A stretch of 64,000 nt of DNA from Xestospongia bergquistia. Lineage: Eukaryota; Porifera; Demospongiae; Haplosclerida; Petrosiidae. The first letter of the stretch is position 1; every line of letters begins with the position of its first letter. Below are positions 46,440 through 59,545 of this stretch, one piece after another. A model generated the notes under the pieces. It had not been told where the DNA came from and searched no databases. It saw only the letters and a program-made list of their open reading frames with translations. The translations under genes and the position numbers were made by a program. The stretch lies in contig OZ014411.1 of assembly GCA_963965975.1 (NCBI GenBank), forward strand, positions 1,783,001 through 1,847,000. Direction: 5' to 3'.

Positions 46440-47730
46440 TTAATAAGTTACATAAACTGTTTGGGTTATAAAACATTATTGTGGTCACTTAAGTAACAAT
46501 GCCATATATGGTATGACTGTCTTTATTTTTATTATAGGCTGATGTTCGTAATTTAAAACAACAAATAACTACTGGGAAGTATTGTCTGTAAAACTGGCCA
46601 GTCTGATATTGAGAATCAATCTTTATGTTTGATGAAAATTTTTGACATCAAATTGCTTTATTTTAATCATATATGCATGTCAGATACATATGCATTATGC
46701 ATATTCATATTGTAAAAATGATTATTTTTCATCAATATAGGATTATACAAATTGTTAGTAACAAAATTAGTTGATGCAATTTGAAGTAAATGTTTTAGTT
46801 ACTAATATACTATGAAAATTGACTGTTTATAGGATCTTCTTTTGTCTAAGATTACAATTAAATTTAAATATTTGTTAAACATTCCATTCCATAAGACAAT
46901 AGTTTGTATGTTTACTTTTAGTTTCCACTAAATAATTTTGTTACATGAAAAAAGTATAAGTGATTAAATCAGCCAAATAGTTCTTATGGTGACATGTCAA
47001 CTAAGAAATATTAGAACCAATACAGAAGGGCCACCACCTGATTTGTTTGTTAACTTTCACCACGCATCTTTGTATTGTAAGCAGCTATAGCACTTGATCT
47101 GCATACATATTTGTGCATCTTCTACCAGGACATACATGCACTTTAAATTGCTCAACTCAGAGATAATAGTGTCAACAGCAACAAAATGTTGCTGAGATTG
47201 CAAAAGTTCATCTCTATAAACTTATCTAGATAAAAGGTTACAAACATATAATTTTAAAAAAGACTAGCCAAGATAGAAAAGTTGATCACTTTTAAAAACC
47301 TATTTTTTGTTCAATCATTAATTTTCTTTTGGACAATATTATGCATTTTGACACTTTTCACCAGTTGTAGCATTAAGTTGATATATCTAGAAATAATTGT
47401 TTATGTCATGATCATAAAACTGCTAGTATACAGTAGCACTATGATTGCATATCTAAATATGCAAACTTATAGCTTAGCTAAAGAATATAGTTTTAAAACC
47501 AGTATTGGAGATATTAAATAAGCTAGCCCCTCCTACTTTTATATAAACTGATAGGCAGAGGAGGCTCTAGAAGTGAACTAGGCTTGCTGTGATGTATTGA
47601 GTACTGCAATGTTTACATAGAGGTTTTAAACTGTTATTATAATTGCTACATGGACCCATGCATGAGTTCTTTTCTGTATGTTTGTTGTCCTTCTAAATTG
47701 GGAGATGAGAAGGCATCCTAACATAAAATA
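46440..47730. other. Duplicated gap with one coiled-coil remnant
   Basis: Counterpart of 6690-7840. It keeps ADVRNLKQQITTGK (46539-46592) but not the preceding coiled-coil exon. A segment near 47110-47260 has no counterpart in block 1. No complete gene. Confidence 0.5.
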
Positions 47731-48820
47731 TCTGAAGTATAGGAAGAAATTTTCATACAGAAGTAAATAAACTTGTTAAAAAAATATTTTTGAAAGAATT
47801 CAAAATGCTACTTGAAAAAGCTTTGAGAGTTCTCTCTTTCAAAAACAATTTTTTACAAGTGGTGAACCATAAAATGAAAAGAACTATCGAAGTTATTAGA
47901 TATATGGTATAAACAACAGTTGAGCTAGCAATAATGAAATAACTGATACAACTGAAAACAAATATGAAAACACTGCAATTATTATTAAATAGATACAATT
48001 AATTTCATATCAAAACTAAACATAAAAATAATGAAGGAATACAGGTACTATAAGCTATGGCATCGGGTACAAGTAAAGAAAGGTAATTTCACAATACAAT
48101 ATTTCTAAGTCTGTCTTATTTTGTTTTGATTATATTAGATTCCCAACAACTGATACATTGATTGAACATTGATGTAATAATCACAACCAGTTAATTAATG
48201 TCACCATAAAAAGGATCTCAAATGAATATAGATAAATTTCTGAAATGGAAAGAGGACTATGAAATTAAATTAGCTTCTTATCTTCATTTGTATTACAATC
48301 TTCTCTATAGCAATAAATGAGTTATGACTATTATTACTGCAATAGGACTGGTAAAGCATTTTACAGGAAGAAGGAAGGAGAGCACACTAACTTCAAGATA
48401 CTTTCAAACTATGTTTGCTTTGTGCTGCCTACATGAGGACAAAGATATGCATATCTGGAGAAGTTGATATTGATATGTGTGATTACCATATACCTGATGA
48501 TGCTTAGCTAGCACAATGTTGTCTTCCTAATACTATATTTTCATATAAACATAACTCCTCTCTCTTAAGTTAAACCTTAAAAAGGAACATTATTTTGTGC
48601 TATTTGCATTTATGGAGTGACTTTGAAGCTATAATTGATAAGAATGAAATAAATTATCTAAACTTCTTAGTTTCATTCAATTAATATTTCTCATAAATCA
48701 GGGTTAATTATCTATAAGTAACATCTATAGAATGAGTGTACTAACAGCAATACGTATCATATCAGTGTAGAAAATGAAAGATATGTTTAACCAATATATG
48801 TGATTTGCTTTATACAATAA
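47730..48820. other. AT-rich gap before the gene F unit
   Basis: The short antisense ORF at 47753-47998 is hydrophobic but has no family resemblance or splice context. Nothing else is supported. Confidence 0.45.
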
Positions 48821-48822
48821 AA

Positions 48823-49243
48823 GTCCATTGTAAAAACACCTCAAAAAACTGTTTTGTGTATGTACAGTTATCATGAATAATTTTGCACATATAAATAACT
48901 GTATACATGCATGTAAAACTGTTTTTTGAGGTAAATTAACAGTGTTACCATTGCACAAGTTTCATGACAAATTGTTTGTCAAAAGTGGTCCTTACAAAAA
49001 ATTGTTTTTTATACATGCAATTAACATGAATAATTGCGTATATATAGTAAATGTATGCATATAAAATTGTTTTGGGGGTGTATTAACAGTGGACACTTTT
49101 CACAAATCAGGTCACAAATTCTTTGCCATAAATGGTCCTCACCAAATAAACAGTTGTGTATAAATACAGTTATGATAAATAGTGTGTATATAGTAATAGT
49201 ATGCATATGGAACTATTTTTGAAAAGGATTAACAGTGGTCCCT
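48823..49243. repeat. Three tandem hairpin repeats upstream of gene F
   Basis: Three successive copies (48823-48949, 48985-49097, 49132-49243) of the hairpin repeat found singly before A, D and E, separated by GGTCACAAATTxTTTG phrases. Antisense ORFs here are repeat artefacts. Confidence 0.55.
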
Positions 49244-49776
49244 TTCACAAACCAGGTCACAAATTGTTTGTCTGAAGTGTTCCTTATCACAAATCAGGTC
49301 ACATAAAAATGTATCGCCAAAAAAAGAGGGACATTCACTTCCTACCAGCGAACATTGCCTTAATAATTGTTACATAATTCATTGTTAGGAAATGATAATC
49401 TTTGTTCATTTATTGTATTGTATACTTTAATAAATATAATGGTTAAAATAATGAAGTCTATAAACTAATGCAGTTAAAAAAGTAGCAAGTTCAGATTCTT
49501 TTGACTCTGTATATACATTGTCGTAGTGTTACTGGTGATAAATTTCTGATTGCATAGATGACTTACTGATCTTTGATGTATTAAAGTAAATGCAAGAATT
49601 ACTATTTTAATACACATTATTAGGCGGTTTATTTCCGGTAATTAAATAATATAAGATTCCGCATTCCATACTATTGGGAAATTTGCGTGAGCAATAGCAG
49701 AAGTGTCTTCACAGAACTGACTGAATTTCTCTCTGGGCTATATAATTTGGATTACCTCTGTCCTTACGGATACATA

Positions 49777-52700
49777 ATGGAAGGTATCTATTTGCTATGT
49801 ACTATTTCTTTCATGTTGTTATGGTTGTGTAAATGCGATACTTTCGTACATAAATAAACACATAAGTCGCACCATTATTGATCGATATTCCCAAGACTGC
49901 AAGTGTTGCAAGCACTCTTCGGTTGAAAGTCAATGCTTTAACGTGTATGTATGTAATATAAATATGTAGAACAATGTACAGTTTAGGTATAGATAATGTA
50001 CCATAAATATGCTATATCGGTCACGAAGTGTGTATTATGATGACGTTGTGTCATCATAAGTATGCGTAATTGTATCAGCACACACTACTGAGGCAAAGCT
50101 GAGGGCTAGATATCTCGACCATCATAACGAAGTAGTTGCCTAATGTAATAGGAAACAGGACTTGTTTATTAATACTGGTATAGCATAGCAAATAACCACA
50201 GCCTATGCCAAATAAACCTGTAACAAGTGTGGCATTATATCACAGTAAAAAGTGATGGGTGAATTAAAATACTAACATTAGTACTTATTTTCAAATGATT
50301 TAAACACTAAATATCTATAGATTGAATGTTTCCTTCTTTCGAAATGTTATAGCATTAAAAATTAAACGAGCCACCAAAGTTATATGAAGTTGTAGTATCC
50401 ATATGTTGCTAAAATATAAATACTTTTGTTGATATGGTAGGCCTGTATGTCTTTAATTGGCAGCTATTTCCATAATTTATCAGCATTGTCAGTGTGATTA
50501 AAACTAGAAAATTGTTTAAGTTGGAAATTAATGATGTTTTAAGTTGTGACTCTAGCTTTAGATATTACATGCAAGATTGCTATTGTTTTCATTAGTATAT
50601 ACTGGTTTTGCAATGATTTATTATCCTGAACACTACACAGTAAAAAGTGATGGGTAGAAAGTACCCAAGCAATTGGGTCAAAATACCTATAACTCAGGTA
50701 ACCCATGTCTTGCGCTAAATAACCCGATAAAATAATAATTAAAACAAGTAACAAATGTACTGGTGATTATAGCCTACATCTATAGTTAAAGTAACATCTG
50801 ATGTAATTAATTGAAGTAACAATTACTGTTACTTTAACTTCATGCACTGTGCTTACTGTAACACTTAATAGGTTATAACATATGTTGCAGTTATCATAAC
50901 TAACAAAATAGATCGTTATAACTAATATTGTTAATGTAAATCAGATTATTAAGACTGAAAGTAGTCATTTGAGGCATATTGAAATGCTGCATGGTGATGT
51001 AAGTAATCATTATTCAAAAACGTATGACATCAATAGACGGTCGTCTCTACTTGATGTTAAGTATTTCAACATGTTTGAGGGTGGTTTACCTCATAACACT
51101 TTACATGATATTCTTGAAGGGATAGCACCTTTGCATGGAGATTAAACTTTTGGTTTCATGGTTTGTTTACCTTGGGCAAATTGAATGATAGACATTTGAA
51201 ATTCAACTTTGGTTATTCTGAAAATGATAAGCCTGTACATATTCTCAGTCAATGTTTAAATACAGTGATACCAACAAAAATTAAGAGCAATTGCATTACA
51301 AATATTACTTGTTGTGCAAATTTTACCTTTCTTAATTGTTCACAAAATCCTGAAAGCGAAGAACACTTGTCATGTTTCTTGTTGTTAAGGAAGATAATTG
51401 ACAATGTTCTTTACCCTTTCAAACAGTCCTTTCGCCTATCTAACTATAAGAACATTTCTTTAAGTCTGGCTTGTCGTCATCAAAGATGGATGTGTTATGA
51501 ATTAGTAGCAGGCACACTTTTACATGCTCCTCTTGAATGGCATGTGGTCCAGCTATATGTGTTAGCAGACTTTAGGCAATGAATTGATTATGAGAGAGTA
51601 TAATATAACAACAATAAATATAATCAGAAATAGCAAGTCTGCAAGAGAGAGATTGATCAGTAGGCATATATATATAACAATACAAAAATCATTCATTTTA
51701 TATAGCATCATTTACAGGAAGTATTACATAACTATGTTTACATAAGTGGTTAACACATTCATACTTATAAATCACTGTTCTCTAACACTCCCACTTGATT
51801 TATCAGTTTGAATAGTGGTTGGTAACGATTCTAGTCCCATTAAATTTCGTAATGTTTCAAATCGATCACGAGGAAGTGGCTTTGTGAGCAAGTCGGCAAT
51901 CATTTGCTCAGTCGAAATATATTCTAATGTAACGTGTCCATCCAGAACTATTTTGCGTACATAATAATATTTGATGACGATGTGTTGGGTATATACGAGA
52001 ATGGGAAACTGATTTTCTTGCTATTGCAATTGTCCCTTGATTATCTTCTTTTATAACTGTTGGTTCTTCTTGACTAAATTTGAAATCACTAAGTAGTCGT
52101 CTTAACCAAACAGCTTCTTGTGTAGCACCACTTAATGACATGTATTCTGCCTCCGCAGTTGATAAGGCCACTGTAGATTGCTTCTTACTGAGCCAGCTTA
52201 CTGGTCCTCCAGCAAGTAAAAATAGATTACCACTTGTAGAGTGACAATCATCGAGGTCACCCACCCAATCTGCATCTGAGTATCCTACTAGAGTACTACT
52301 TTCTAATTTCTCATATTTCAGTCCTAAGTTAATGGTCTTCTGTAAGTATCTTAAGATCCTCTTTATCGCTGTTAGGTGAGCTTCACTTGGATTTGAGCAA
52401 ACTTTGACACTGCTTCCACTGCTTGTGAAATGTCGGGATGTGTGGCTATAGCTGCATACAAGAGACTTCCAACCATAGACTGGTACAGTGTAGGATCCAC
52501 CAATTTGCTGGTTCCATAATCCTTTTTGAGCTTCTCATTAAGATTAGCAGGTGTTGATACCGCCTTAGCTTGTGACAATCCAAACTTTTCTAACATTGCT
52601 GAGATATATGACTTCTGATGTAACCACAAGCACCTCCTGCTCTCATCATACTCAACTGTTATCCCAAGACAGTGATGCAATTTTCCTAAGTCTTTCATTT

Positions 52701-55700
52701 TGAATCTTGATGTTAGATTTCTCTTTACTTCGTTCATCTTCTCATTCATCTTGGCAGCAATTATCAGATCATCTACATATACAGCAACTATTATAATCTC
52801 TCCAGATTCTTCTGTCTTAGTAAAGATGCACGGATCTGCATAACTCTGCTTAAAGTTAGCTGATTTCATATGTTCTTTGAATTCCTTGTTCCAACACCTG
52901 GGAGATTGTTTTAGTCCATACAACGATTTTTTAACTTGCAAACCATCTTTTCTTTTCCTGGTTGGACATATCCTGCCGGTTGTTTCATGTATATATCTTC
53001 TTCGAGTTTTCCATTGAGAAATGCTGTCACAACATCCATTTGGTGTATAGCATATCATTCTGTATAGCCTATGCCAACAGGGTTCGAATCAAGGAATAAC
53101 GTACCACTGGTGCAAAGGTTTCTTCATAATCAATTCCATACTTCCTCTCTTAACTTTAAAAATCCATTTACATTCTATTGGCTTTTGACCTTCTGGTAGA
53201 TCGACCAGTTCCCAAGTATCATTCTCCATTAGGGATTCATACTCTGCATTAGCTGCTGCACTCCAATTTTCAGTGGCAAACGCTTCTTCTATACTTTCAG
53301 GTATTACCACTTCATTCACTATTGCAGCTTCAACATATTCATCAGTTCCAAACCTAACTGGAGGATGTCTCTGCATAATCGACTGATGTATCTCTCCCAC
53401 TGGCCTATTAGGTTGAGTGTCATTCTCATCAGAGTCTACTTGATCATTCACCACAGTTGGGATGATTGTCTCTGCTTCAGTTTTGTTTACCCAAAAATCA
53501 TTTTCATTAAAGATCACATCTCTGCTTATCACAACTTTGGTGGTTTTCTCATTCATCAACCTATAATCTTTGGAGTTGAGCCTATAACCAACAAATCTAA
53601 ACTTCTCAGCCTTTTTGTCTAATTTGTTTCTTTGACAGTCTGGAATGTGGGCATAAGCCATACAACCAAACATCCTCAAATGACTTAGGTCTGTCTCCTT
53701 TGGTACCATTTCTCATATGGTGATACCCTTTCTTTAAATGTGCTGGTGGAAACTCTGTTTTTAATGTAAGCTGCTGTAGCCACAGCTTCACCCCATTAGC
53801 TATCTCTTTAGCAGGTTTTGCATTGTGTCTACCAGTCGGGATTTAGGATTGTGCTCTTGTGGTTTCTTGGGACAGTTCCGTTGAAGATGTCCTGTTTGTC
53901 CATACGTAAAGCACTTTGGTTTCCATTGGCGACGTTACCTGTTACTACCTCTCTCATGATGGTAGAGTGCTGTACCAGAGTCACCTGACCTTTCCCTACC
54001 ATATTCCCAGTTCAGCTTCTTTTCTTCGTGGATCAACGATTGGTGAGCATGGCTCAAAGTGACTGTGTCTCGAGCCTCTAGAGCTGTAACTAACGTCTGA
54101 AAACTTGCAGGCAAACTACTTAGGAGCATTACTACCTGGTCTTAATAGGTGCTCCGAGGGCGGAGAGCTTATCAGTCAATTCCTTCATCCTTTTCATGTG
54201 AGCTTCGACGGAGGTACCTTCTTTCATCTCTAAACGAAAATATTGTTTCTTCAGTAGGAGTTTGTTAGCCAGTGTAGCTCTCTCAAAATGGTTACACAAA
54301 GCATCCCATGCTGGCTTCAGTCTATCATATGAAGTAATAAGGTAAAGTTGAGATGGGCTGATAGCGAGTACAATTGTTGAGAACGCTTTCTGTGCCCTTT
54401 TGTTGTATTCAGCTTCTTCTTGAGCTGTCGCTCTATGCCTTAGCAGAATTTAAGCAATGAATTGATTATGAGAGAGTATAATATAACAACAATAACTATA
54501 ATCAGAAATATCAATGTGCAAGAGAGAGATTGATCAGTAGGCATATATATAACAATACAAAAGTCATTCATTTTATATAGCATCATTTACAGGAAGTATT
54601 ACATAACTATGTTTACATAAGTGGTTAACACATTCATACTTACAAATCACTATTCTCCAACAATATGTAGATAAAGTATTTGTACCACAGATTGTCAAAT
54701 GACTGCAATATAGCTAAATGTCAAAATAACATTGATATAACTGTTTTCAAACAAGACAGTATCCATAGTAACAAAATACTATACCTTTAAAATTTTTCAC
54801 TAGGTATTACAAATTTGAAATAACATCACTTTTCTTTCTAATTTATGTAGTGCCAAGAAATCCAAAACGGGTAAAGATAGTTTGCACAAGACCATTACAC
54901 TGCCACTAACATTCAAAATTGCTATATACAGTTCATTACAATATAATATAATATCATGTACATAATATAACTATATGATTATGCAGCAAGGGTATCTTCC
55001 TCTACAAGAACAGATCACAAATACTTCAGAGCAGGATTTCTCACCACAGGAAGAACACACTCCTCAGGAGGGATACGAAAGTATGCACATAATAATATTT
55101 GTGAGTGTCATGACATTCCTTACTTATAAACAGATGCTCCTCCTCCTTATTATCCACCTGTTCAACAGCAGCCCTGTCTTCCTGATGCTCAAGCTGTTCC
55201 TGTCATACAGCAACAAACTGTAAGTAAGAAAAGTAATAATTTATCAATGAAGACAAGATCATTTTTTTTCTTAGTCAAATATAATTGTTGTGCAGTCACA
55301 ACCTACTCTAGTGGTTGCAAGGTCTGTGTTTCGTCGTACAAGTGATCACTACTTGACACTGTCTATTGCGCTAACATTGATATGTTTCTTCATTGGGAAT
55401 TGCTTCTCCCTTTTGTGTACTATACCAGCTATTGTATTTGCCATAAGTGTAAGCATAGCTTTGTAAATAAGATATTCTTATTATAAATAGATACCTTCCA
55501 TTATATGTGTGTGTAATTATATATAGGCTCATCATGCTAAAATACGTGGTAATCTACAAGAGGCTCAATTTAAAGCTCGGGTTGCTTTGATCCTTAATAT
55601 TATTTCTATTATGTTTGGAGTGGTAGTTGTCATCATTGTTATGGTTGCAAGTGTAAGTGTGCCAATAGCAGTTACAGCTGGAGACACTGGCTATTACAGT

Positions 55701-55850
55701 TATTACAACAATTATTATTGTTACTATTCCACTCGTTACCGTTCTGCTTTTTATACTTATTATACTTATACTGATTATTCTTACACTTACCCTTATGCTC
55801 ACTACAAATATTATATAACCACTACTTCTAATTATACATGCTACAAATAA
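49777..55850 (+). CDS. Dispanin/CD225 (IFITM-like) gene F
   Basis: Exons: 49777-49783 (ATGGAAG), 54851-54870, 54987-55080, 55134-55219, 55275-55448 and 55527-55850, about 234 aa. Intron 1 has grown to about 5 kb through CACTA and Copia insertions. The first hydrophobic segment follows RRTSDHYLTLS. The loop reads RGNLQEAQFKAR, a weakened CD225 signature (GN and EA instead of GD and GA). The second segment is LILNIISIMFGVVVVIIVMV. The tail is strongly Tyr-rich (YYSYYNNYYCYYSTRYRS and on), with a single tail module and no alternative donor. The NRF1-like site is lost (TTGCGTGAGC at the position). F and C look like older branches than A, B, D and E. Expression could be affected by the insertions. 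Confidence 0.75.
50241..51582 (+). mobile_element. EnSpm/CACTA-type DNA transposon remnant in intron 1 of gene F
   Basis: At 50631 a CACTACACAGTAAAAAGTGA end is visible, and a related CACAGTAAAAAGTGATGGGT lies at 50241. Downstream, plus-strand coding patches resemble tnp2-like transposases: FEGGLPHNTLHDILEGIAP near 51075-51130, then (51163-51582) LGKLNDRHLKFNFGYSENDK and SLACRHQRWMCYEL. The frame changes between the two patches and no full transposase is left. The Copia element abuts its right side. The superfamily call rests on the CACTA end plus remembered resemblance. Confidence 0.5.
51560..54662 (-). mobile_element. Broken Ty1/Copia LTR retrotransposon
   Basis: The LTRs (about 51560-51787 and 54439-54662) run TGTTAG...CTAACA-like on the minus strand and differ at a number of sites. 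An ATATG target duplication (51555-51559 and 54663-54667) flanks the element. Recognisable parts on the minus strand are gag with a zinc knuckle, integrase, reverse transcriptase (VAVYVDDLIIAA) and RNase H (STAEAEYMSLSGATQEA). It is broken, with several breaks. LTR divergence makes it older than the two Gypsy elements here. Confidence 0.88.
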
Positions 55851-56630
55851 ACTTAGAGCTATATTTTGTGGCTAACACTACGATTTTATTAATACTTTTG
55901 TTCACTATCATTTATAATTAATCAAGTTTTGTTTTTAGTGTACATGTTACTAATCATTACAAATCAGTATACTATTGAAATAGATTAATATTGTTTTATG
56001 TGCTATACATAAAACTTGAGTGTCAACATAAAATATTATGGTTTCATCTTTTAAAAAACTTAATTTAATCACACTGACCATAAAAAATTATACAAACAAG
56101 TTCCAATTAAATGAAGAAATCAGGTCTTGTCCAATAGCATTTATTGTGTTAATGATTTAAAAATGAGTACTAATATTAGCATTTTTATTTATGTACTGTA
56201 ATAAAAATAGTGCATATTATTACTTGACACATTAAAATGATAATGTCTTTTAATTTTCATACATTATATTACCAGTGGATTCACATTTTTAGAGAAAGAA
56301 ACAAAAACATTGCATTTCTTATTAATTTGTTGCAAGTAATTTCATATCAAAATTGAGCATGAAAAAGAAAGAGAGTACAGGTACTATAAACTGTGGCTTT
56401 AGGTACAAGCAAAGAAAGGCCTTATTTTGTTTTGTTGCTAATATTAGATTCCTAACAATTAAAATGTAAAGAGTATTATGAAACTGGCTCTTTATCTTCA
56501 TTGATGTTACAATTTTCTATAAAGCAATGAATGAGTTATGTGTAGAACTAGTAAATGCATTTTTTTATTCAAAGCTCTAACTCAGTGATGATGTTACAAT
56601 ATCAGCTATACTTGATTCAGAAAGGTAATA
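55851..56630. other. 3' flank of gene F, AT-rich
   Basis: No coding sequence. Only a single tail module precedes it, unlike A, B, D and E. Confidence 0.5.
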
Positions 56631-56633
56631 TGG

Positions 56634-57190
56634 ATGAACAGATTGGTTGTAAAGAGCTTCTTTGTTATCAAGAAGTTTGTTCATAGTATTCTCCAACAAT
56701 GCAACATTGAGAGCATAAGAGATTATACTAATGATGATCATAGTATGTCTTTAATCTCTTTATGGGTTGAACATATAAAAACCAAACCTTATAATGGCAA
56801 TGACAACCCAATTTTTTTATTTAAGCAGCAAAATCAACAGCAGAAAGATAATATAGATGACTATCTAATGATGATTGGAATACAAACTTCTTTTAGATAG
56901 ATTTCCTTTAAACTTTGGTAGCACAGCAGTTTGTACTGACAAGTGATCTACTATGTATGACTTTGTTCTCATAACAATCATTGCTTTAGGTGAACTAGGA
57001 GAAAGAGTACTGGTGAGATTGATCATGTCTAACTGTGAATATTCTGCTGTAAGCAATAATTATAAGTTTATAGAAAAGTTGAAAGGAAATGTGGAGACAT
57101 TCATACTAAGATCTTATAAGTGATAATGATGAGAATTTCTAAAATGCTTTAAAAGGAGTGTTTACTGGATGCACTGGACATTCAGTAAGA
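56634..57190 (+). pseudogene. Unidentified decaying gene fragment (family member 4)
   Basis: The ORF 56634-56900 keeps CNIESIRDYTNDDHSMS and SLWVEHIKTKPYNGNDNP, alignable with 4191 and 44670, but reaches them in a shifted frame. The DDxENF-like second patch follows near 57125, interrupted. Confidence 0.4.
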
Positions 57191-59340
57191 GTGTAATGAA
57201 ATGGATGCAATAGAGAGCAATGTAGGCAGCTATAGTATCATTAAAACATACCAATAATAAATGACATAGAGAATATTTAGATAAGTTATCTAATGATGAT
57301 TGGAATCCAGACCTACTTTCAGAGAGATAATTTTTAAAAATTTGGCAGCATAGCAGTGTACATGTATGGTACACATGAAATAATATTTACTACTTTTAAC
57401 CCATAACAATACTTGCTTTTGATGAACTGGGAGAAGAGTGTAATTAAATGGATACAATGGAGAATAATGTAGGTAGTGAAATCATTAAAATAATTGTACT
57501 AATAATAAATGACATCATTTAGTATGAATAATGACAGTATAAACACAAGAAACACAACTTAAGAACCAACAGAAATAATTATAGTAATTAATAAGTATAT
57601 ACTTCAATAATGTATAACAAATACAAAATTTATTGTAAAGTAGAATTAAACTATAATTTGAAAATTGAAATATCTTCCATATTAAAACCAGTAATGACAC
57701 TGCTATAAGTGCATGCATTCTAACATCCAAGTATGTTCTACAACAAATAAATTGTTCATAATAAAATTGACTAACTAGCTACATGACTGTTAGAATGCAA
57801 ATTGATCACATGTAAATTCAGCATATACACAAATGGCGCTTCATAAATAAGAAGCAAATCAACAATAATTTGATAAACAATGACTTATTTATTATATCAT
57901 GATAATTTTTTCCAATTTTGACACAAACAGCGCCCCATAGATTACACAGAAAATATTGCTTGAAAGTAATTAGTTTAGGTTTCATTTGCTGATACATATA
58001 TATAGGTTTCAAATAGGATAGGATATGTTCATGTATGTTATATATACTTTGACATAACAATATTATATTATATATTTTTAATTATATAGAAGGGAAGGTA
58101 CTGTTAATTATAGAAATCATAAGTATAGATTAAAATGATAATGTATACATTGTGATTTTTCAACAGTGTTCACACATTTACTATAAGCAATCACAATTAA
58201 CCCTTATATATAAGATATGACAGGATCAGTGACATATTTACAAATTGGTAATATTGAATTGTATACTGGTAACTAATAAATTAGTAAGCAAAGCAGAGCA
58301 TGTATAAAAATGAGTGTAGAATATTATAACAACATAAGGATTATACAGTAAGGTGTGATTTATATACCTGTAGTATGTATAGTCATACATACAATGTACT
58401 AGCCAACACTATCTTTTCATATTTATATCGCTCCCCTCTCTTAATAGCTTTTTGTCTTACCTATACCCCAGTGTGATAAAATGAGTAATTTTAGATTTAT
58501 TGTTAATTGTATGATGCAAGTGCAGTTTCAATAGACTTGTAATTGTATTACTGAATTGTATAGATATATATAGTCCCTGTCACATCTGAATTTATAACAT
58601 TATACTTTGTTAATAAGAATATAATTGTATCTGTTGTTTCTTGTGTTAACATGTATTTTTTAATTTTTGAAATTTATTTATTATTTAATAATAGAGAATC
58701 AGAGTAAGAAAACTTCCATAATAATAATTCACTCAACTGCCCCTAGGGTTGAAAATAGTTACGTCTCACATCAACTTTTAGTATCTTCTAGTATACATTT
58801 TATTTATATCAGTTCTGTGTGTACAAAATAAACTTTCAAAATAAACAATATTTGTTTGTTGACTTTGAAACTAATACTTGGAACAAAATAAATTGTCTAA
58901 CCTTCTTACTTCTAGTCGATCAATTTTGTCTTGTATAAATCAACATTAAATACATAATTAACATCTATACATGGAAAATAAAACTGCTATATATTCATAT
59001 GGTACAGGAAGTACAAAGTCCATTGCGGAAGTTAGTTGGTATATATTAATTTCTTAATGAAGCATGCACTTCCTGCAACATACAGCCATTGCTTTTAATA
59101 AATATTTCAATACAATAATATCTGTTTAGTTAGAGCATTGATCATTACTACCTTATACTTTTATCAGGTTTTCTTTCTGTATAACACATTCGTGTATTTG
59201 AGAATAATAAAATGAAATCTAGAAACTTAAAACAACTAATTGGATGATATATTAGCAATTTCAGATTAATCCATATATCATTTGTCACAGTACATACTGG
59301 TGATACGTTCATGATTGTAGTAGATGTCTACTTAACTTAT
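57190..59340. other. AT-rich stretch, partly duplicated from 20710-22000
   Basis: Parallel to the upstream side of gene C up to about 58880. Short ORFs lack support. Nothing else seen. Confidence 0.5.
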
Positions 59341-59366
59341 CTTTGACATAAAAATTATGAAATTAA

Positions 59367-59545
59367 ATTCAGACTGCAGTGATCCAGGTACACCAGATCA
59401 TGGATCACGTAGTCCTGTAGATGGACCTTACATAAATGGTACTACAGTTACTTTTATGTGTAATGATGGCTATAAGCTAAATGATGTATCCAATATGATG
59501 TGTTTGTCAGGAAAATGGAATGAGAATGTACCACAATGTATAAGT
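59367..59545 (+). pseudogene. Stray sushi/CCP exon, copy of the seventh CCP of the receptor
   Basis: After an acceptor-like AAATTCAG, an open module DCSDPGTPDHGSRSPVDGPY through GKWNENVPQCIS forms one complete CCP domain (four Cys, conserved Trp), followed by the donor ATAA|GTGAGT. It is almost the same as CCP7 at 62326-62497, and the similarity continues about 140 bp into the following intron. No neighbouring exons of a second gene are visible, so this is a leftover of a tandem duplication or an unused exon. Confidence 0.6.

Larger units (their letters stand above)
37827..47730. repeat. Segmental duplication, block 2 (partner 1-7840)
   Basis: Same order and orientation as 1-7840. Differences are small substitutions and indels plus the Gypsy insertion at 38354-41035 and the loss of the coiled-coil exon. 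It carries dispanin gene E. Confidence 0.85.

Noticed and set aside
47753-47998. Hydrophobic 81-codon minus-strand ORF
   Set aside because: No homologous copy in block 1, no splice context and no family resemblance. AT-rich DNA gives such ORFs by chance.
49021-49222. Short ORFs on both strands before gene F
   Set aside because: They fall entirely inside the hairpin repeats.
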